Source: Circinella minor
Taxonomy: Eukaryota > Mucoromycota > Mucoromycetes > Mucorales > Lichtheimiaceae
Reading direction: 5' to 3'
Length of the DNA: 64,000 bases
Assembly: GCA_016758965.1 (NCBI GenBank)
Contig: JAEPRB010000223.1
Coordinates: forward strand, 1-64,000
Under the pieces are notes generated by a model. It worked only from the letters and a program-made list of their open reading frames with translations, did no database searches and was not told the DNA's origin. Made by a program: the position numbers and the translations under genes. Positions 48,370-62,300 of this stretch are shown piece by piece; position 1 is the stretch's first letter; every line of letters begins with the position of its first letter.

Positions 48370-51300
48370 TTAAAAACATAATATGACTGTAGCAAAGCCA
48401 TCATCATTGAATTTGATTTCAACTTCCATATCTTGTTGTTCTGGAATATCACGAACCATTGTATCGTCTACACGAACAGCAATAACGTTGCCTTGTGTTG
48501 GTTCACCACCATCGTGTTTTGAAACATGTCGAATAACATTTTTGATTGGTACTGGTACATTGAGTTTGGTTGAAAGCTTGTCGATCAGGTTTTGAACACT
48601 AAGCTCATCAAGATAGATGGCTCTATAATATTCATCATTGGGACACCTTGCAAATAGCGAAAGGACTAATATTAAAAAAAAACAGAAATAAAAAAATAGT
48701 TAGATATAACGCTGATATTACTGAGAGTTATCACGTTAAGAGTATTTACCAGCATGGCGACGACGTCGAATTGGAATGTAATTTGGGTCAATACCGTCTA
48801 CTTCTAAAGGACCATTGCTACTACCGGTATCATACATTGAGTAATGAGGTGGATAAGTTGGAGAAGATGATGTAGATGACGATGAAGGAGTTGATGGTGA
48901 CATGGATGATGTTCCATTATTATTATAAGTTGCTGTTCGAATAGTAGGATTAGGTTGTGATTGACAGAAATAATCTTGACTAGAAACAGTAGCGGCGGAA
49001 CGTTTGATTCCACGAGGAGAAATTGGAGAATTAATTCCAGGAGAAATACTGGTAGAAGGTGGGGATGATGATGAAGTTGAAGTCGGTGATGAAGTATTTG
49101 TTGAAAAAGTAAATAACGATGATTTGTTTAATGATGATGATTTGAACCGCTCAGCAGTCGTAGTATTCGAATAAGTTTGTTCCAGTGCAACAGATGACAT
49201 GACAGGTGATGATAACTCTTCAGCGATATCTGAAAAAGCTGTATACTTAATTTCTCTTCGAAGAGCATTTAACAAAGGGTGCGCTTCTTCGGGGTTACCT
49301 GTATAGAGTGTATCAAATATGTTCAGTTTGATAGGTTGATTACAGAAACAAAAAAATAAAGTAGATATTTTTTTTACATAATTTAGAAAAACAAAGTATA
49401 CCTTGAAGTTTTTCAAGTTGCTTCTCAATGTGACGTTGATCATCCTTATTCTTGCGCTCAGCGCCCTAATGTATAATAATAATATATAGAGGTATGATTT
49501 TTTTTTTTCGAAATTAGAATAAAAATAAGCATGAAGTACATGTGATGTAGAAAAAAAGAGGCCAAGAAAATTACAAACCTTATCACGAAAGAGTTTAATT
49601 TTACAATATGTGGCTTCGACCAATGATTGTTGCTGTACTTGATGTTCCGTAGATGTTGAAACTTGTGTTTTCATGTGCAATCGTAAAGGAATACCTTTAA
49701 CCCCTTTTATACGTGAAAAATCGGTAGATAAACAGTTGAACTTAATATAAATTTTTGCACCACGTTTTCCATGCCAATCAAAAGTAATGCGGTCAAAGTA
49801 ATCACATTGTACATTATGAATACCAGAACATCTATTGTGGTCTATAATAATTTTTCATAAGGAGAAAGAACGAGAGAGGGGAAAGGGATTATTTAATAAG
49901 TATTTGTTATAGAATTATTGTTATTTTCTTTTTCTTTTTTTTGACAACTAAATAGCCATTTTGTATTAACAAGTTAAAAAAAAATCCAAGAAGAAAAAAG
50001 GGATGCAAAAGAAAACAGATAAAAAAAAGAAGGGCGAGGAGAAGAAAAGGTTTTGCTTTATACATATAATCTGGAGAAGGGGAAAAAAAGGGAGTGTATT
50101 ATATTATTTCTTTTTTTAGTAACTTACTGACTTCTAGTGCTCGTGCATTTTCGGGTTCTCGTTGTTGTCCTAACCAAAATCTCCAATAGTTGAGCGCTAA
50201 GCGACGATGGGATTCATCATGAAACATTAAAGCCAAAGTACTTGTATGAGTACCGTCATATTGTTCATTATCGGAAAGAGATATGCAGTAATATTGCCCT
50301 ACGTATATATAAATAATAATAGTAATATTAGCATATCTGTTTACATAATAAATTAGTTATGCATAATAATACATACCTTTATTTAGATAAGTAAGTTGTG
50401 TTTCTTCCGATCTTTGTGCAGTAGCTGGAGGAGCTAAATGTAGTAAATAATTATGTCAAGTAGTGACCCCATATTTAACAGTCAGTACGTTACGTTATGC
50501 ATCAGCGTATAACAATAAAGAAAAAAAAACCGAGAAATGGAATCAAGAGGAAAATGAAAAAAGAAATTCTAACAGTCCAGACACATGGAGCTGCTGTGTG
50601 AAAAACCAAAGAAAGTTTTGCTTTACTATACCTTCCAAGATAATATCGTATCGGAGACTAAGAAAACCATTAACAAAAATTCCACACGTTGTCAGTTAAA
50701 AAAAACTTTATTCTTTTACTAATTTTTGTAATACCTCACGCATGGGTTACACCATTAGAAACACACTATTACACCCCTTCTTTTCCTTCCTCTTTTCTTT
50801 CACACATATAACGTATATCGGGAAAGAGATTCCGAACAGTTTTATTATTTATTTTACCTAATTGGAGATGGACAACTTGTTGGGGGAGATGGAGCTATTG
50901 TTGTAGTTCCTCCTGATAAAAATGAGGGTGAAGAAGAGTAAGGTGATGGATTTGTTGAAAATACAGGATGATGGATAGTTGTTGTGTCAATAGAATATGG
51001 CACGCCAGGTGCTTCAGTAGTATCATTAGTGGTGGCTCGAGCGGGGTAGCTCCCACTATTGTTGAGAAATGAAATCGGTGACAGACTAGTTGTTGTTGGT
51101 AGAACATGATGATGATTTGTTAATGATGTTGTGTCAAATCGACCACTACCATTATTACTACCTAAAATAGCTTGTTGTTGTGATTGTTGCTGCCGATATC
51201 GATTATTAGAACGATTTTGTATATTTGTATTAAAATTGTTATTATCGTTTGCATACGAAGGTTCACTAAATGAGCTATCATAAGAAAAAAAAATAAGTTG

Positions 51301-51413
51301 AGTATCATCAATATAAATGTAAAAAAGACCAGACATTTTTATTTCTTTATATTTTATTTTATTCTTTACCCATCAGGACAAGAAGGAATTGGAAGATAAG
51401 AGTTGGCCAGCAT
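48370..51413 (-). CDS. Grainyhead/CP2-family transcription factor
   Basis: Nine minus-strand exons: 51413-51370, 51274-50858, 50657-50632, 50433-50377, 50298-50128, 49841-49579, 49465-49402, 49298-48750, 48665-48370; 628 residues. After an Asn/Ser/Thr-rich N-terminal ~150 residues, the CP2 DNA-binding domain begins LRYDIILEAPPATAQRSEE and TYLNKGQYYCISL. It continues MFHDESHRRLALNYWRFW, GIHNVQCDYFDRITFDWHGK, IKGVKGIPLRLHM, then EATYCKIKLFRDKGAERK. A Ser/Thr-rich linker and a C-terminal ubiquitin-like dimerisation domain (YYRAIYLDELSVQNLI ... DDGFATVIL) complete the animal GRHL layout. Family members control epithelial or cell-wall gene programmes; in Neurospora a homologue affects conidial separation. 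A 26-nt exon (50657-50632) is needed to restore RYDIILEAP and the frame. The upstream and downstream GT-AG sites both agree. Confidence 0.92.
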
Positions 51414-54149
51414 TATTCTAGTAGTTACGTAGCAACAAAGTATTGTTGATATATGTCAATCATTTCAATAATAGAAGCAAGAATGACGTAATAAGGTATT
51501 AACTTGAAAAAAACTATTACAAACCTTTTTTTTTTCTTCGTGAATATATATTAGTGAATATGTGCTGTATTAAATATTTTAAAAATCAAATAACAATAAG
51601 AAAAAGTAAAAGAAGAGAAATAAAGAATTGAAATAATAAAAAAAATGACACGAATTAAAATAAGTTTTAAATGATAATAGAGTTTGTGCTTAAGCAACAA
51701 TACTGATAAATAGGTGATAGACGCCTCTTTTTTCTTTGATTGAAGAATTTTTTTTAGTAGCTGTTGTGCACAAAAAAAACCTGAATAAGTAAAAGCAGTT
51801 ACTACTTATATATATTTATATATAGGATACGATTTTTGATACGATTTATTTATATTAATCCCTGAAGAGAACGTTCGCTTGTAAACTGTTGTGCAGGAAT
51901 AAGGAGAATTTGGTTATCTATTGGCTGTTGTATTTTTACACTATATCAAAATTATATGTTGTTATGTGTTATTGTTTTGCGTGTGTTGCTTTTTTTTTAA
52001 ACTTTTTTATTGCGCTTTCTAATTCTTTCTTTCTTCTACTTCGCCTTCTCCTCTCTCTCTCTGTACCCACCCCCTTTTTTTCTTCTCTTTCTCCCTCTTC
52101 TTTTACTTTCTATATCCTTTTTTAACTCTCCTACCCCCCTCTTCTCCCCACCCCGCATATAACCTTTACCAAAAAAGAAAAAAAAAGTCATTGGATTTCC
52201 AAGGAGTTTAGAACTGTTGTGCTGATCACTCCGTTATGTTACAACAGTATTTATAAAAAAAGGATCTTCTGTTGTTGCGTACGTATCTAATAGTAATTAA
52301 ACAAGTTGTTTTCTCAAAAAAGAAAAAAGAAAGCAGAGACTTTGATGTGCTATAATCATATATTATGTAATTATAACGGTAATATATATTATTATACTTA
52401 TACCTTATTTTTGCAAAGAAGAACAAGAACGTAGAAATTGCATATAACACGTTCTCCTGGGATATTTAACAATTTGCATATGTAATCCATCAAATAATAA
52501 CCCGTGTCTAATATTAATAGGTATGTAATAAGAAGTTTCCAACTACATATTTTTTATATGTAAATGCAAGTGCTTAGATTTCTAAGAACCTTACATGTAC
52601 TCTTTTATAATAATATGCATATCGTATAATGTGTAATACTAAACATGATATTGTACTTTTATTACTGCTTAAAAATACATAATATTTAATAGTGCATACG
52701 TAATAATAAAAATAAAAATTACTGCAAAATGTAAGGACGAACCTTATATCAACATAGTATGCTTGTGAACCTACTAGTTTTATACTTTTATTTTAGGGGC
52801 GCTGATCTCTATTTATATTTACAAATACACATGTCGTTGTTTGTCGTCCAGCTAATACGTAAATGGACTAGTATACTGTATTTATAATATATATGGATAC
52901 AATTTGTGATCGTACTATTGTATTATCTTTCATCAGTCGCAATAATACCTTATATAAGATGGCATTGTGACTGAATACTTATGATCAATATAAAATGTAC
53001 AAAATACGTAGAATGATTCTTTCTTAAAGGAAGTAAAAAAATTGCATGTATAATAGGTACGTAATGATAATAAAGGAGTAGTAGAACGGACATTTTTAGT
53101 GACCAAATGTGAAAACTTCCTTTCTCTTTTTTTTTTAACTTCTCTCTATAATAAACATTACACCGAGAAGTCATTAAGGTGACTGCAGAGCTACTGTATT
53201 CTTTTTTTTTCTTTATGTAGTAATATTATAGCATTTTATCTGTAATATACACCGGACCAAGTTTCTTTTTTCGTGATAATATTAAAGAAAATCGGTCGAT
53301 AATAATAAAGTTAGAAAAAAATAATTATAAATTGATTGTTTGCCACATTTTTGTGCATGTGTGTAGCACAAACAAACAAAAAAAAAAAAGAGACGACAGA
53401 TGACATTTATGAAATATTAAGAAATATTTACAATGAATATATATGTGTAACAATAAAATGAGTGGTCGATTCTGGGAAACAGATGCGCCATTAAAGGAGA
53501 AACGACAATGACATGATACTAATAATTCATTGTGTAAATAAGTTATTCTTTTTTCCATAATCCAAATAATAATACGTATACTTTGTTATGATTAAACGTT
53601 AGTGACACACATGTTTTTTTTTCTTATCCTCCTTTAGAACAGTCAGTCACCTTTTGTTTACGTATCATTTGATCTTTCTTATATTCTTCATTCTTGATCT
53701 TCCATATAATAGATAATTCTATAAACAAGTCTTAGACTTCACCCTTTCCCCCAAAAATAAAAATAAAAATAAATAATAGGCCAAGACTTTGTCCTCATAG
53801 CTACCGTAAAATTGTACTCCTTCAAACGTCAAACTAGTCTAACGCACTCTTAATTACCTTATTTATATAATTGTAATCATTTTGAGATAATGATACTATA
53901 AAATGATTTCCTCTTCTACCCCTAATATAAATGATATATGTAATACTAATATTAGTGAATGTAACTAGCTAGCTACTTTAATATGAAATTACAAGTCGTA
54001 TATAATATGTTATTAATCATTTTTATTAATTGCCAATGTAATATTATCAAGGATTTTTATTATTTATTTGTATATTTCTACATAAAAGTCTTATTTTTTT
54101 TAAATGTGTTTTAGCAACAACCATTTTCTATATTTTATTTTGTAATACT
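51414..54149. other. Large intergenic region, no gene seen
   Basis: 2.7 kb between the Grainyhead-like start and the DUF2009 stop, both minus. A long pyrimidine tract (about 52020-52150) with C6 and T7 runs lies near the middle. Short frames at 51889-52125, 52226-52450, 52950-53174 and 53325-53558 are low complexity. The regulator's promoter is expected in its left part. Confidence 0.5.
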
Positions 54150-56518
54150 TTAACTCCAACCTCCACCATCAAAGCCGAAGAATCCCTAAATAACCAAATA
54201 TAAAACATGTGAATTTTAAACATTTAATTTTTCTCCTCATGTAGTATAATAACCTCTCCCCTATTTTAACTTCCGTTTGCATAACTTATTTTTGTATTTG
54301 TCCTGGGTATCATATATGGAACTTTTATAGAGCTTTATATATATATTAAAAAAGAGCCTTACCGTCAATAGAAAAACTGGAAAATATGGCTTCTTTTCAA
54401 TTTGTGAACACCCTATATATATACATTACAAGTAAACATGTATCAATAACAAAAATAATTTCATTAGGGGGGGAAGACAAAAAAAAAAGGAGAAGAAATG
54501 ATCAAAAAACAAAAACTTGGATCACTTACAATTCCATGCAGATGTTAAACGACCATCAATACAACTTCCAGCATCATAGAAATTATCTGCACCAGAGCCA
54601 TCAAATGCACCTCGAAAGAAATCAGCTATTTATATATATATATATAGAAGAAAATAATTATAAGTTAAAAAAGGTAATTAAAATACATTATCACTATTAT
54701 TATTATTTACCAAGTATAGCTTTTCTACACTCATCCACACCACCAAATTTTCGTTCAAGGAACTTTTTTCCACCCTCGTGATTTGTTAATTCATCCATTT
54801 TATCAAGTGTAAGACAAATAGGTCCAAGAATACGTGAAACTTGGTTATACTAAATTATGAAAGTTTGTTATTAGTGAATCCATATTTTCTCTTTTAAGCT
54901 AGAAATATAATTGATTTACCTTGTCAATAAATATTAAGGCATTAGGTACGTTTTTATCTCCCAAATGAATTACACTACTTCCAATCCACGTGCCAGCTTT
55001 CTTTTGCGCTTTAAATAATGTCCTATGCATCTCCCTGGAAACTGCAGGGCATGGTTGTATGCGATGCAAACCCTGACCTGTCTGTGAGAGCCGATAGGGA
55101 TTCGATGTACTAAGCATGTCCTGATCGGCCAGCGTCCAGAGCATAAACATTTCGTTGAGAATTTCCCGCCATAGCTTTAATGTTTGGTTTACATAGATAT
55201 ATTGAGTTTCATGATCATGACTTAAACGATGACCTTGTGCACCTGCTGCAATTGATAATGAATATTCATCTTCTGATTCTTCTTTTGGATTGAAATATTC
55301 TTCTAAATAATGTATCATTTTTTCGCAAGGGTCACTATCAAAAAAAATAAAAAAATGTTTTAGTAGATGAACACGTATTTTTTTTTTAATTTATAATAAT
55401 TCTCGTTTTTTCTTTCTCTTAATTATATTTTTTATTTTAGATAACTTACCGATTTTCTCGAAGATATGCATTATTATCACCGATACTATATAAACAATGA
55501 CGAATCTCATCGGCTGACAAATATTTTGATTGATATTTTCGACTTAACTGTTCAATTGACTTTTCTTTACGTCTAATTTCAGCTTGGATTTGTGACCGAC
55601 TTTTTCCTTCAGGTATAATTTCTCGTGTTGCTAATATAATGATATCTTCCCGAAGAACACCGAGTCCTCGTCGTTCTTTGAGGAATTCATATACAGTAAG
55701 GATAGGTGCCACACAACTAAATCCAAGCATCTCTTGAACTTCTGGGATCATTGAATCCTAGAGAAACATTTGCATAAATAAACCAAACAAGAAACATTTC
55801 TACTTTCCCCTCCTCGCCTTTTTACTCTTCACCCCTCAAACTCAGGATAATGTAATGTTATAACTTGTCGTCATGATACTCGTATGTAACAACAAAATAA
55901 TTACTTACTGATAACATATACATTAATTTACCATATGCAGATCGCATTTTTTCAGGGTTCATAATCTTATGTCTATTACATAATTCATCCAGCCATTCAT
56001 TCATTAGAATATCGCTCACTCTTTTTTTTTTTCTTTTATATATAGAAAAATGACAATGTTTCTCTTTTTAATTAACTTACCGGCGACCAATTTCAAAGAT
56101 CCGTTGAAAAAATTGCTCATTTTCATCAAATGTACGTTCAGCAAATAACTCTTGGCCTCTCTTATAGTCACAAGCAAGTACAAGACCAGTTAATACTGCA
56201 CATAATTCCTTGATTTGACTAACAATTCGTTTGGCTTTACTTGTATGTGATTCATTATCAATATGATCTATTTAAATGTATAAAGTGGATAATCTTATGA
56301 GTTAATACTTTTTTAAAATTTATCTCCAACCTAATAATTCAGTTAGGTAAAAGATTACTGTCTCCTCAACCTTACTTCTTCCAACTTTACACCCTTTTTT
56401 TTTGTATTAAAAATAAAAAATACCTGTATATTCACTGACATTAAGTGCCGATTCTAATCTATTATTTTAGTTTGCTATGTTAGTTAATTCTTCTTCCTCT
56501 CTCTCTCCTCCGTTAAAT

Positions 56519-56568
<50 letters not shown>

Positions 56569-57465
56569 AAAACACTTACAATCTTAACATCTTCCTTTCT
56601 TCTATATGTAATCGTAATGGAATATATTTTGCTCTATTACATATGTGTCAGATCTTTCTTTGTCCAATACATGATAGTATATATATATACCCATAGCATA
56701 AAGCTTCTTCCATTTTTGTTTTACCTGTTTTCCATCCATTTTCCAATATCAAAATCAGCATTCTTTTTAATAGCTGGTGCGCTTTTTACATCTACCTTTG
56801 TTGCTTTCTATAGTAAAATAATCATTGTATATACAGTAGAAAAGTTTAATAACAATGCTCCCACATTAACATTAATTATAACTGACCTCTTCCTTATCAA
56901 CCAAAGTATATTCATCGTCTTCTTCCATTTTCTCTACAGTCTTATTTTCTGCTGTATATGGTTTGGTAGTATGTTTTGCTCGTTTTCCAGTCCGATGTAT
57001 CATACCTTTTATTATTATTATTATTAGATAGTTCATTCTTGTAATTACAAATTAACTTGAAGAAAAAACCAAAAATATCTTACCAAAACAAACTTCACAA
57101 AAAGGTTCATTACAATTTTCACAAAACACAATTGCCTAAAAGTATATTCGTATTTATATAACTAGACGATTAGTCCCTCAATCAATGCCTATTATTAAAT
57201 TATTGAATGAAAGGAAACAGAAGACAATTGATCTCGACAAGCCAATAGAAGCGATCCTTTTCCTTGTTTCAATATTATCCCAATAAAAAAAAAAAACCAA
57301 ACTTACTGCTTGATCCTTGCATTCTACACAAAAGCCAGGTTCAGCTTCTTGTTCAACTAATAACACGGAATCTTCGTTCAAGTCTTCTTCTTCAGTTTCC
57401 ATAACTGACACTTTATCTGACAAGATGTCATCTAGTTGATTTCGTTTATTGGCACCGGATGGCAT
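54150..57465 (-). CDS. B-box zinc finger plus DUF2009 protein
   Basis: Thirteen minus-strand exons: 57465-57307, 57135-57084, 57005-56887, 56807-56725, 56458-56424, 56267-56081, 56014-55909, 55757-55450, 55334-54920, 54849-54711, 54625-54530, 54412-54363, 54185-54150; 594 residues. Residues ~45-85 form a B-box-type zinc finger (FCVECKDQ, VFCENCNEPFCEVCF, then HRTGKRAKH). From about residue 120 the chain follows the conserved eukaryotic DUF2009 family: QIKELCAVLTGLVLACDYK, FFQRIFEIGRR, RHKIMNPEKMRSAYGKLMYM, GTWIGSSVIHLGDKNVPNAL, CIDGRLTSAWNWCSQ, KKPYFPVFLLTGFFGFDGGG. The family is also in plants and has no firmly known function; the B-box suggests a protein-interaction or ubiquitin-linked role, which is inference. 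The 50-nt exon 54412-54363 is essential: without it the frame hits a stop and the conserved KKPYFPVFLLTG is lost. Confidence 0.88.
56517..56564. repeat. Compound (AC)n(AT)n microsatellite in an intron
   Basis: About ten AC units followed by about fourteen AT units, inside the intron between exons 4 and 5 of the DUF2009 gene. It should be polymorphic. Confidence 0.9.
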
Positions 57466-59354
57466 GGTTGAGGAAGGTTTTTGCTTTCACTTTTTTCTTT
57501 AAAAATTGATAAATTTACTTTGCCGATTGCTATTATATAATAATTTTTATATTTTGTTTTATATAGTTATTGTATTTGCTAAGAAGGAAGATAAAGAAAG
57601 AGAGAGCGAAAAAGTGGCACAGTGTCTTGGAAAGAAAGTAATGGTACAGCCGTTTAAGTATGAGCCTAAATAGGAGTGGTGACTGGCGGTATCGTTTTAT
57701 TTTATTTAAAATACAGTCTGAAAGTTATGCATTAAAAATACGTGATTCCACGCCACTTTACAAATTAATTGTTTCTTCTGTACATGTTTGAGTATACCAT
57801 CATCAATTGTATTAAATATTGAAATTTTTTTTACAAAAATCTATGTTGAATGGTATTCATATTAATATATATCAATGCTCAAAATATTATAGCTACGTAC
57901 AATATAATATAAAGTATACAAATAAAAGAGAAAAGTAATAATTATAGTTAATAATAGCAACGTTTATAACAAAAGGAATCTTTCTCTGTTTTGCAGGAGA
58001 GTTATAATGTAGTTCCTGGACAATACTGCATTATTCAATATACTGTGAAGTAGCTCTTTTTCATTCATCAGCAACTTCAAAAAGTTAGCTTTATATGTAG
58101 GTTATGTCACACATTCGATAGACAACATAATTGACAGAAGATTCTTTTCTATTTCATCCAGGTGATGGGGTTATCCTATTTTGGAAAATACTAAACATCA
58201 CTTTATGAAATGATACGTACGTGTTACATACATAATAATCAAAAGAGTAGGATTTTCTGTTTACAGTTATATATGATAGCTCAGCATTTTCAATTCTATC
58301 ACTTTTCTTCATAATCTAACGAAGCCAGATTATCTAAGATCGCGTTTTTGATTGTTTCCTTGACAACTATAGCCCCTTAAAAAACCCCCATACTTGTCTT
58401 TCTTGACAGCTTGTCATATTCTGAAATTTCCTATACCTATCGTTACCATGGTTACCACACTATTTCTAAAACCCAGATTTGTTATAAGAAGTCGGAATAT
58501 CTTTTTTTCTTAATCTGAAACTATGTCAAGATTCCTTGCTGGCGGAAAGAAGAGGATTATATAGACTGAAACATTTCAAGGTAAACGTTTATTGTTCTGT
58601 CTTCTTAATATCTTTTTTACTCCTCTTTGATCTCTCACATGGCTTTTAAAAAGAAGACAGAAGAAAAAAAAATGTGCTGAGTTACGCACATCTAATATTT
58701 GCTCATGCTTTTTTTTTTTTTTTTTTGTTCCTTGGGAGCACAAAAAAAAAGCGATAAATACTACTATCAATCTGTGACATGTTTATTTAGTAAACTATTA
58801 TTCATATCGTGTAAGACGAGAAGTAAACAATTGAGCCAAAACTTTTCATTTATCCTTTTAACGAAACTGTACAATAATAATGTCGGCTTTTATTAACAAA
58901 ATTGACATCCGGCGAGACCTATTATATACATCCCAAACGCGCACGCGAGCGACGTTGGTATTATTAAGTTTTATCTTTGCATAATTAGCTTTAAAATTCA
59001 GATATCGGTTATGTATTATGAATTAAACTCAAAATATATTGTAGAAATATAATACCTGCTATGTAATACCTCCCATTATATATATAAAAAAAAAAGAAAA
59101 TATGGATATCATTTCAATTTTCCGGACTCCGAGATTTTTTTTTTCAATGTATTTATCTATGTATTACAATTATAAAAGGGAAACAGGAGACTTCGGGGTC
59201 GTTTCGACTCTCTCTTTTTTTCCCTCTCATTGTTATCTTATCATTTTTTTTTTGTTGTTTCATATATAAAAAAAAAATACATAACACTTTTTTTTTCCCT
59301 TTTTTTTTTTTCTTCTTATTCTTGTAACTTTTTTTTTCTTTTCTTTATTTTTTA
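57466..59354. other. Divergent intergenic region
   Basis: 1.9 kb between the DUF2009 gene (-) and the SulP gene (+). AT-rich; T-rich tracts at 59205-59350 run directly up to the SulP ATG. GC-richer patches (for example GCGCACGCGAGCGACG near 58938) stand out, but no motif can be named. No gene is seen. Confidence 0.45.
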
Positions 59355-62300
59355 ATGGACAGACGGCAATCGACAGACGCGGATTCATTGCCGCCTATTC
59401 CCGAAGACCAACAATTAGGATCGTCACCAAGAGACATAATCTCCCCAATAAATTCTCGTCATTCCACAACTACTACTCATGACTTGCCTTCACGTTCTTA
59501 TTTTTCCTCTCATGTCAATTACGATCCTCGTACGTAAAAAAAAAAAAAAGAATAAATATCGTTTTTATTTATTTATTATGAACCGCCTTGTTAGTATGAC
59601 CTTTTTGATTTATTTATATAAATGTATATAATAGATATCGATGCTCGATATTCTGCATCAATTGAATCGATTCGCGCTCAGTCAGTTGCATTGGGTGATT
59701 TATGCATGACAGATGATACCCCTACACGATCAAGAAGAGGAACAGAAGTAGATATTACATCAACACCATCTAAAGGTCATCCTTCATCTGCAAGTCCAAG
59801 TGTTAGTAATTTATCAGCATTACTTCACCATCATCATTATGATGAACAAAATGGCCATGGAAATAAAAATAAGAATACAAGCAAACATCAGGGATATCAT
59901 TATCAACAACAAGATGAAGAATCTAGACCACTACTTGAACATGTAGATACAGGTCGTACTTCATCTACTCAATACCATTCTATAGACGCAGATAATACAT
60001 CATTGATGCAACAATACTCATCATCTCATCAGAATAATAATATGGGATCTCAACAACAACAACAACAACAACAACAACGTTATCATCATCATCATCATCA
60101 TTATTCGTCATCATGGTTACCTCAACGATTATTGGGTTGTTTACCTTCAATAAATCATAAACAAGGTGGAACATCCTTTATAATAAATTTGATCAAAAGA
60201 CCACTTGAATGTATACCAGCTGTCATTTTAGGATTATTACTTAATCTCTTAGATGCTATTTCATATGGTAATAATAATAAGAGAAGAGTAGGATTTGATT
60301 ATTCAATGCAAATTAAAAGAAAAAAAAAAAAAAAAAGAAAAGAGTGATACTAACGATATTTAGGTATGATTACATTTCCGCTTAACAACCCGATCTTCGC
60401 ATCCTTTGGACCGGATGGTATTTCAATGTTTTTTGTCAGGTAAAAAATTATTCTTTTAACACGTGCGACGTTGTACAGTATAACAACAAAAAAGGAAATA
60501 ATGTAACTCATTTATATAATTTTTTTTTTCCCTTTTTTTTTTTTTTTGATAGTTGCATTGTCGCACAGGTCGTTTATTCATGTGGCGGAAGTATTTTTCC
60601 TGGTGGTAATGGAAGGTAAGTAAGAGTAATTTTTTTTTTTTTTTGCCCCAACAAAAGTATTATTAGAACAAAAAAAAAAAACGTGATATTAACTTAAAAT
60701 TTTATTATATTATAATCTTGCATGAATCATGAATTCATCATTATTAAATTTACAATGATAATTATAATAATAGTATGATGATCGAAGGTAAAATAATAGA
60801 TCTAAGCAATTTTTGGAAAAAAAAAGATGAATCTATCAAAACAAATATTATGATTATATTAGTGGTAGTATAAGTGATGATGATTTGTTATAGAAAGAAC
60901 AAAGTCTATATGATAGAAGGACTATAATAATAACAATTTTTTTTTTCCTTTTTTTCCTTAGTCGTTCCTTTCTTACATATTATGGCCGAACAGATTGTTA
61001 CCTTTGTTGGAGCAGAACATAAACAACAAGTCATTTCATCTACTATGGTTGCATTTGCATTAAGTAGTATCATGACCGGACTTGCGTTTTTCTTATTGGG
61101 TGCATTCAACTTGGGATCTTTGATTGGATTCTTTCCACGACATATCCTTGTAGGTACGATCGGTGGTGTTGGATGGTTTTTAGTCATTACTGGTATTGAA
61201 GTATCAGGTCGACTGGAAGAAAACTTCAACTATACCATTCCTATTTTTCGAAAAGTCTTTTTGGATCAACATACATTGATGCTTTGGACTGCAGCATTAG
61301 GGGCTGCTTTATTTTTACGTTTAATTCAACAAAAATTTACAAATGCATTGGTAGTACCCGCGTTTTATATGATATTACCTATTGCCTTTTATTTGGTATT
61401 AGTGGTTGCCCGATTGGATATAAATCAAGTGCGTGATGGGGGATGGATTTTCCCTTTGGTAGAGAGTGATCTACCATTTTGGCATTTTTATACCAATTTT
61501 GACTTTGCAATGGTGGATTGGGAAGCTGTTGGTAAAACAATTCCGGCCATGTTAGCATTAACATTTTTTGGTATGTATATTCTGTGATTATATATGTAAT
61601 AATTACAACCACCGTAGTAAAAAAATATAATCTCTTATAATGCAAAATATTTATTTATTTCTAATAAATAGGTGTTCTTCATGTTCCAATTAATGTTCCT
61701 GCACTTGGAGTTTCTACTAATAAAGATGATGTCAATGTAAATCGTGAATTGATCGCTCATGGTATGTCTAATGCTATATCTGGTTTTCTAGGATCTGTAC
61801 AAAGTAAGTGTTTTTTTTTTCAAGTTTAATACAAGTTATATAGTAATTTATATGTTTGAGAAAAAAAAAAGAAAAGTTATTGATTTTCTAACTCTTTTTT
61901 TTTTCTACTAAAAACATATAGATTATTTGGTATACACAAATAGTTTATTGTTTATTCGTTCTGGAGGTGATAGTCGATTAGCCGGTTTAATGCTTGCAGC
62001 AGCAACTATGGCACTTTGGATGGTGGGACCATGGATTGTTGGTTATGTTCCTACCCTTGTTGTTGGTAGCTTAATTTTCCATTTAGGATTAGACTTACTC
62101 AAAGAAGCGCTCTATGATACATGGGGTAGTGTTCATTATTTGGAATACATTACCATTTGTATGATTATCTTTTTCATGGCAATTTTGGGCTTTGTCGAAG
62201 GTATCTTGCTTGGTATTGTCATGGCATGCATTTTCTTTGTTGTACAAAATGCTCGGTCAGGTGATGCTATTCGTTCCATGCATACAGGTCAAGAATTAAG

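Noticed and set aside
51889..53558. Several short frames in the 2.7-kb intergenic region
   Set aside because: Low-complexity, pyrimidine-rich, no domain and no splice-linked extension.
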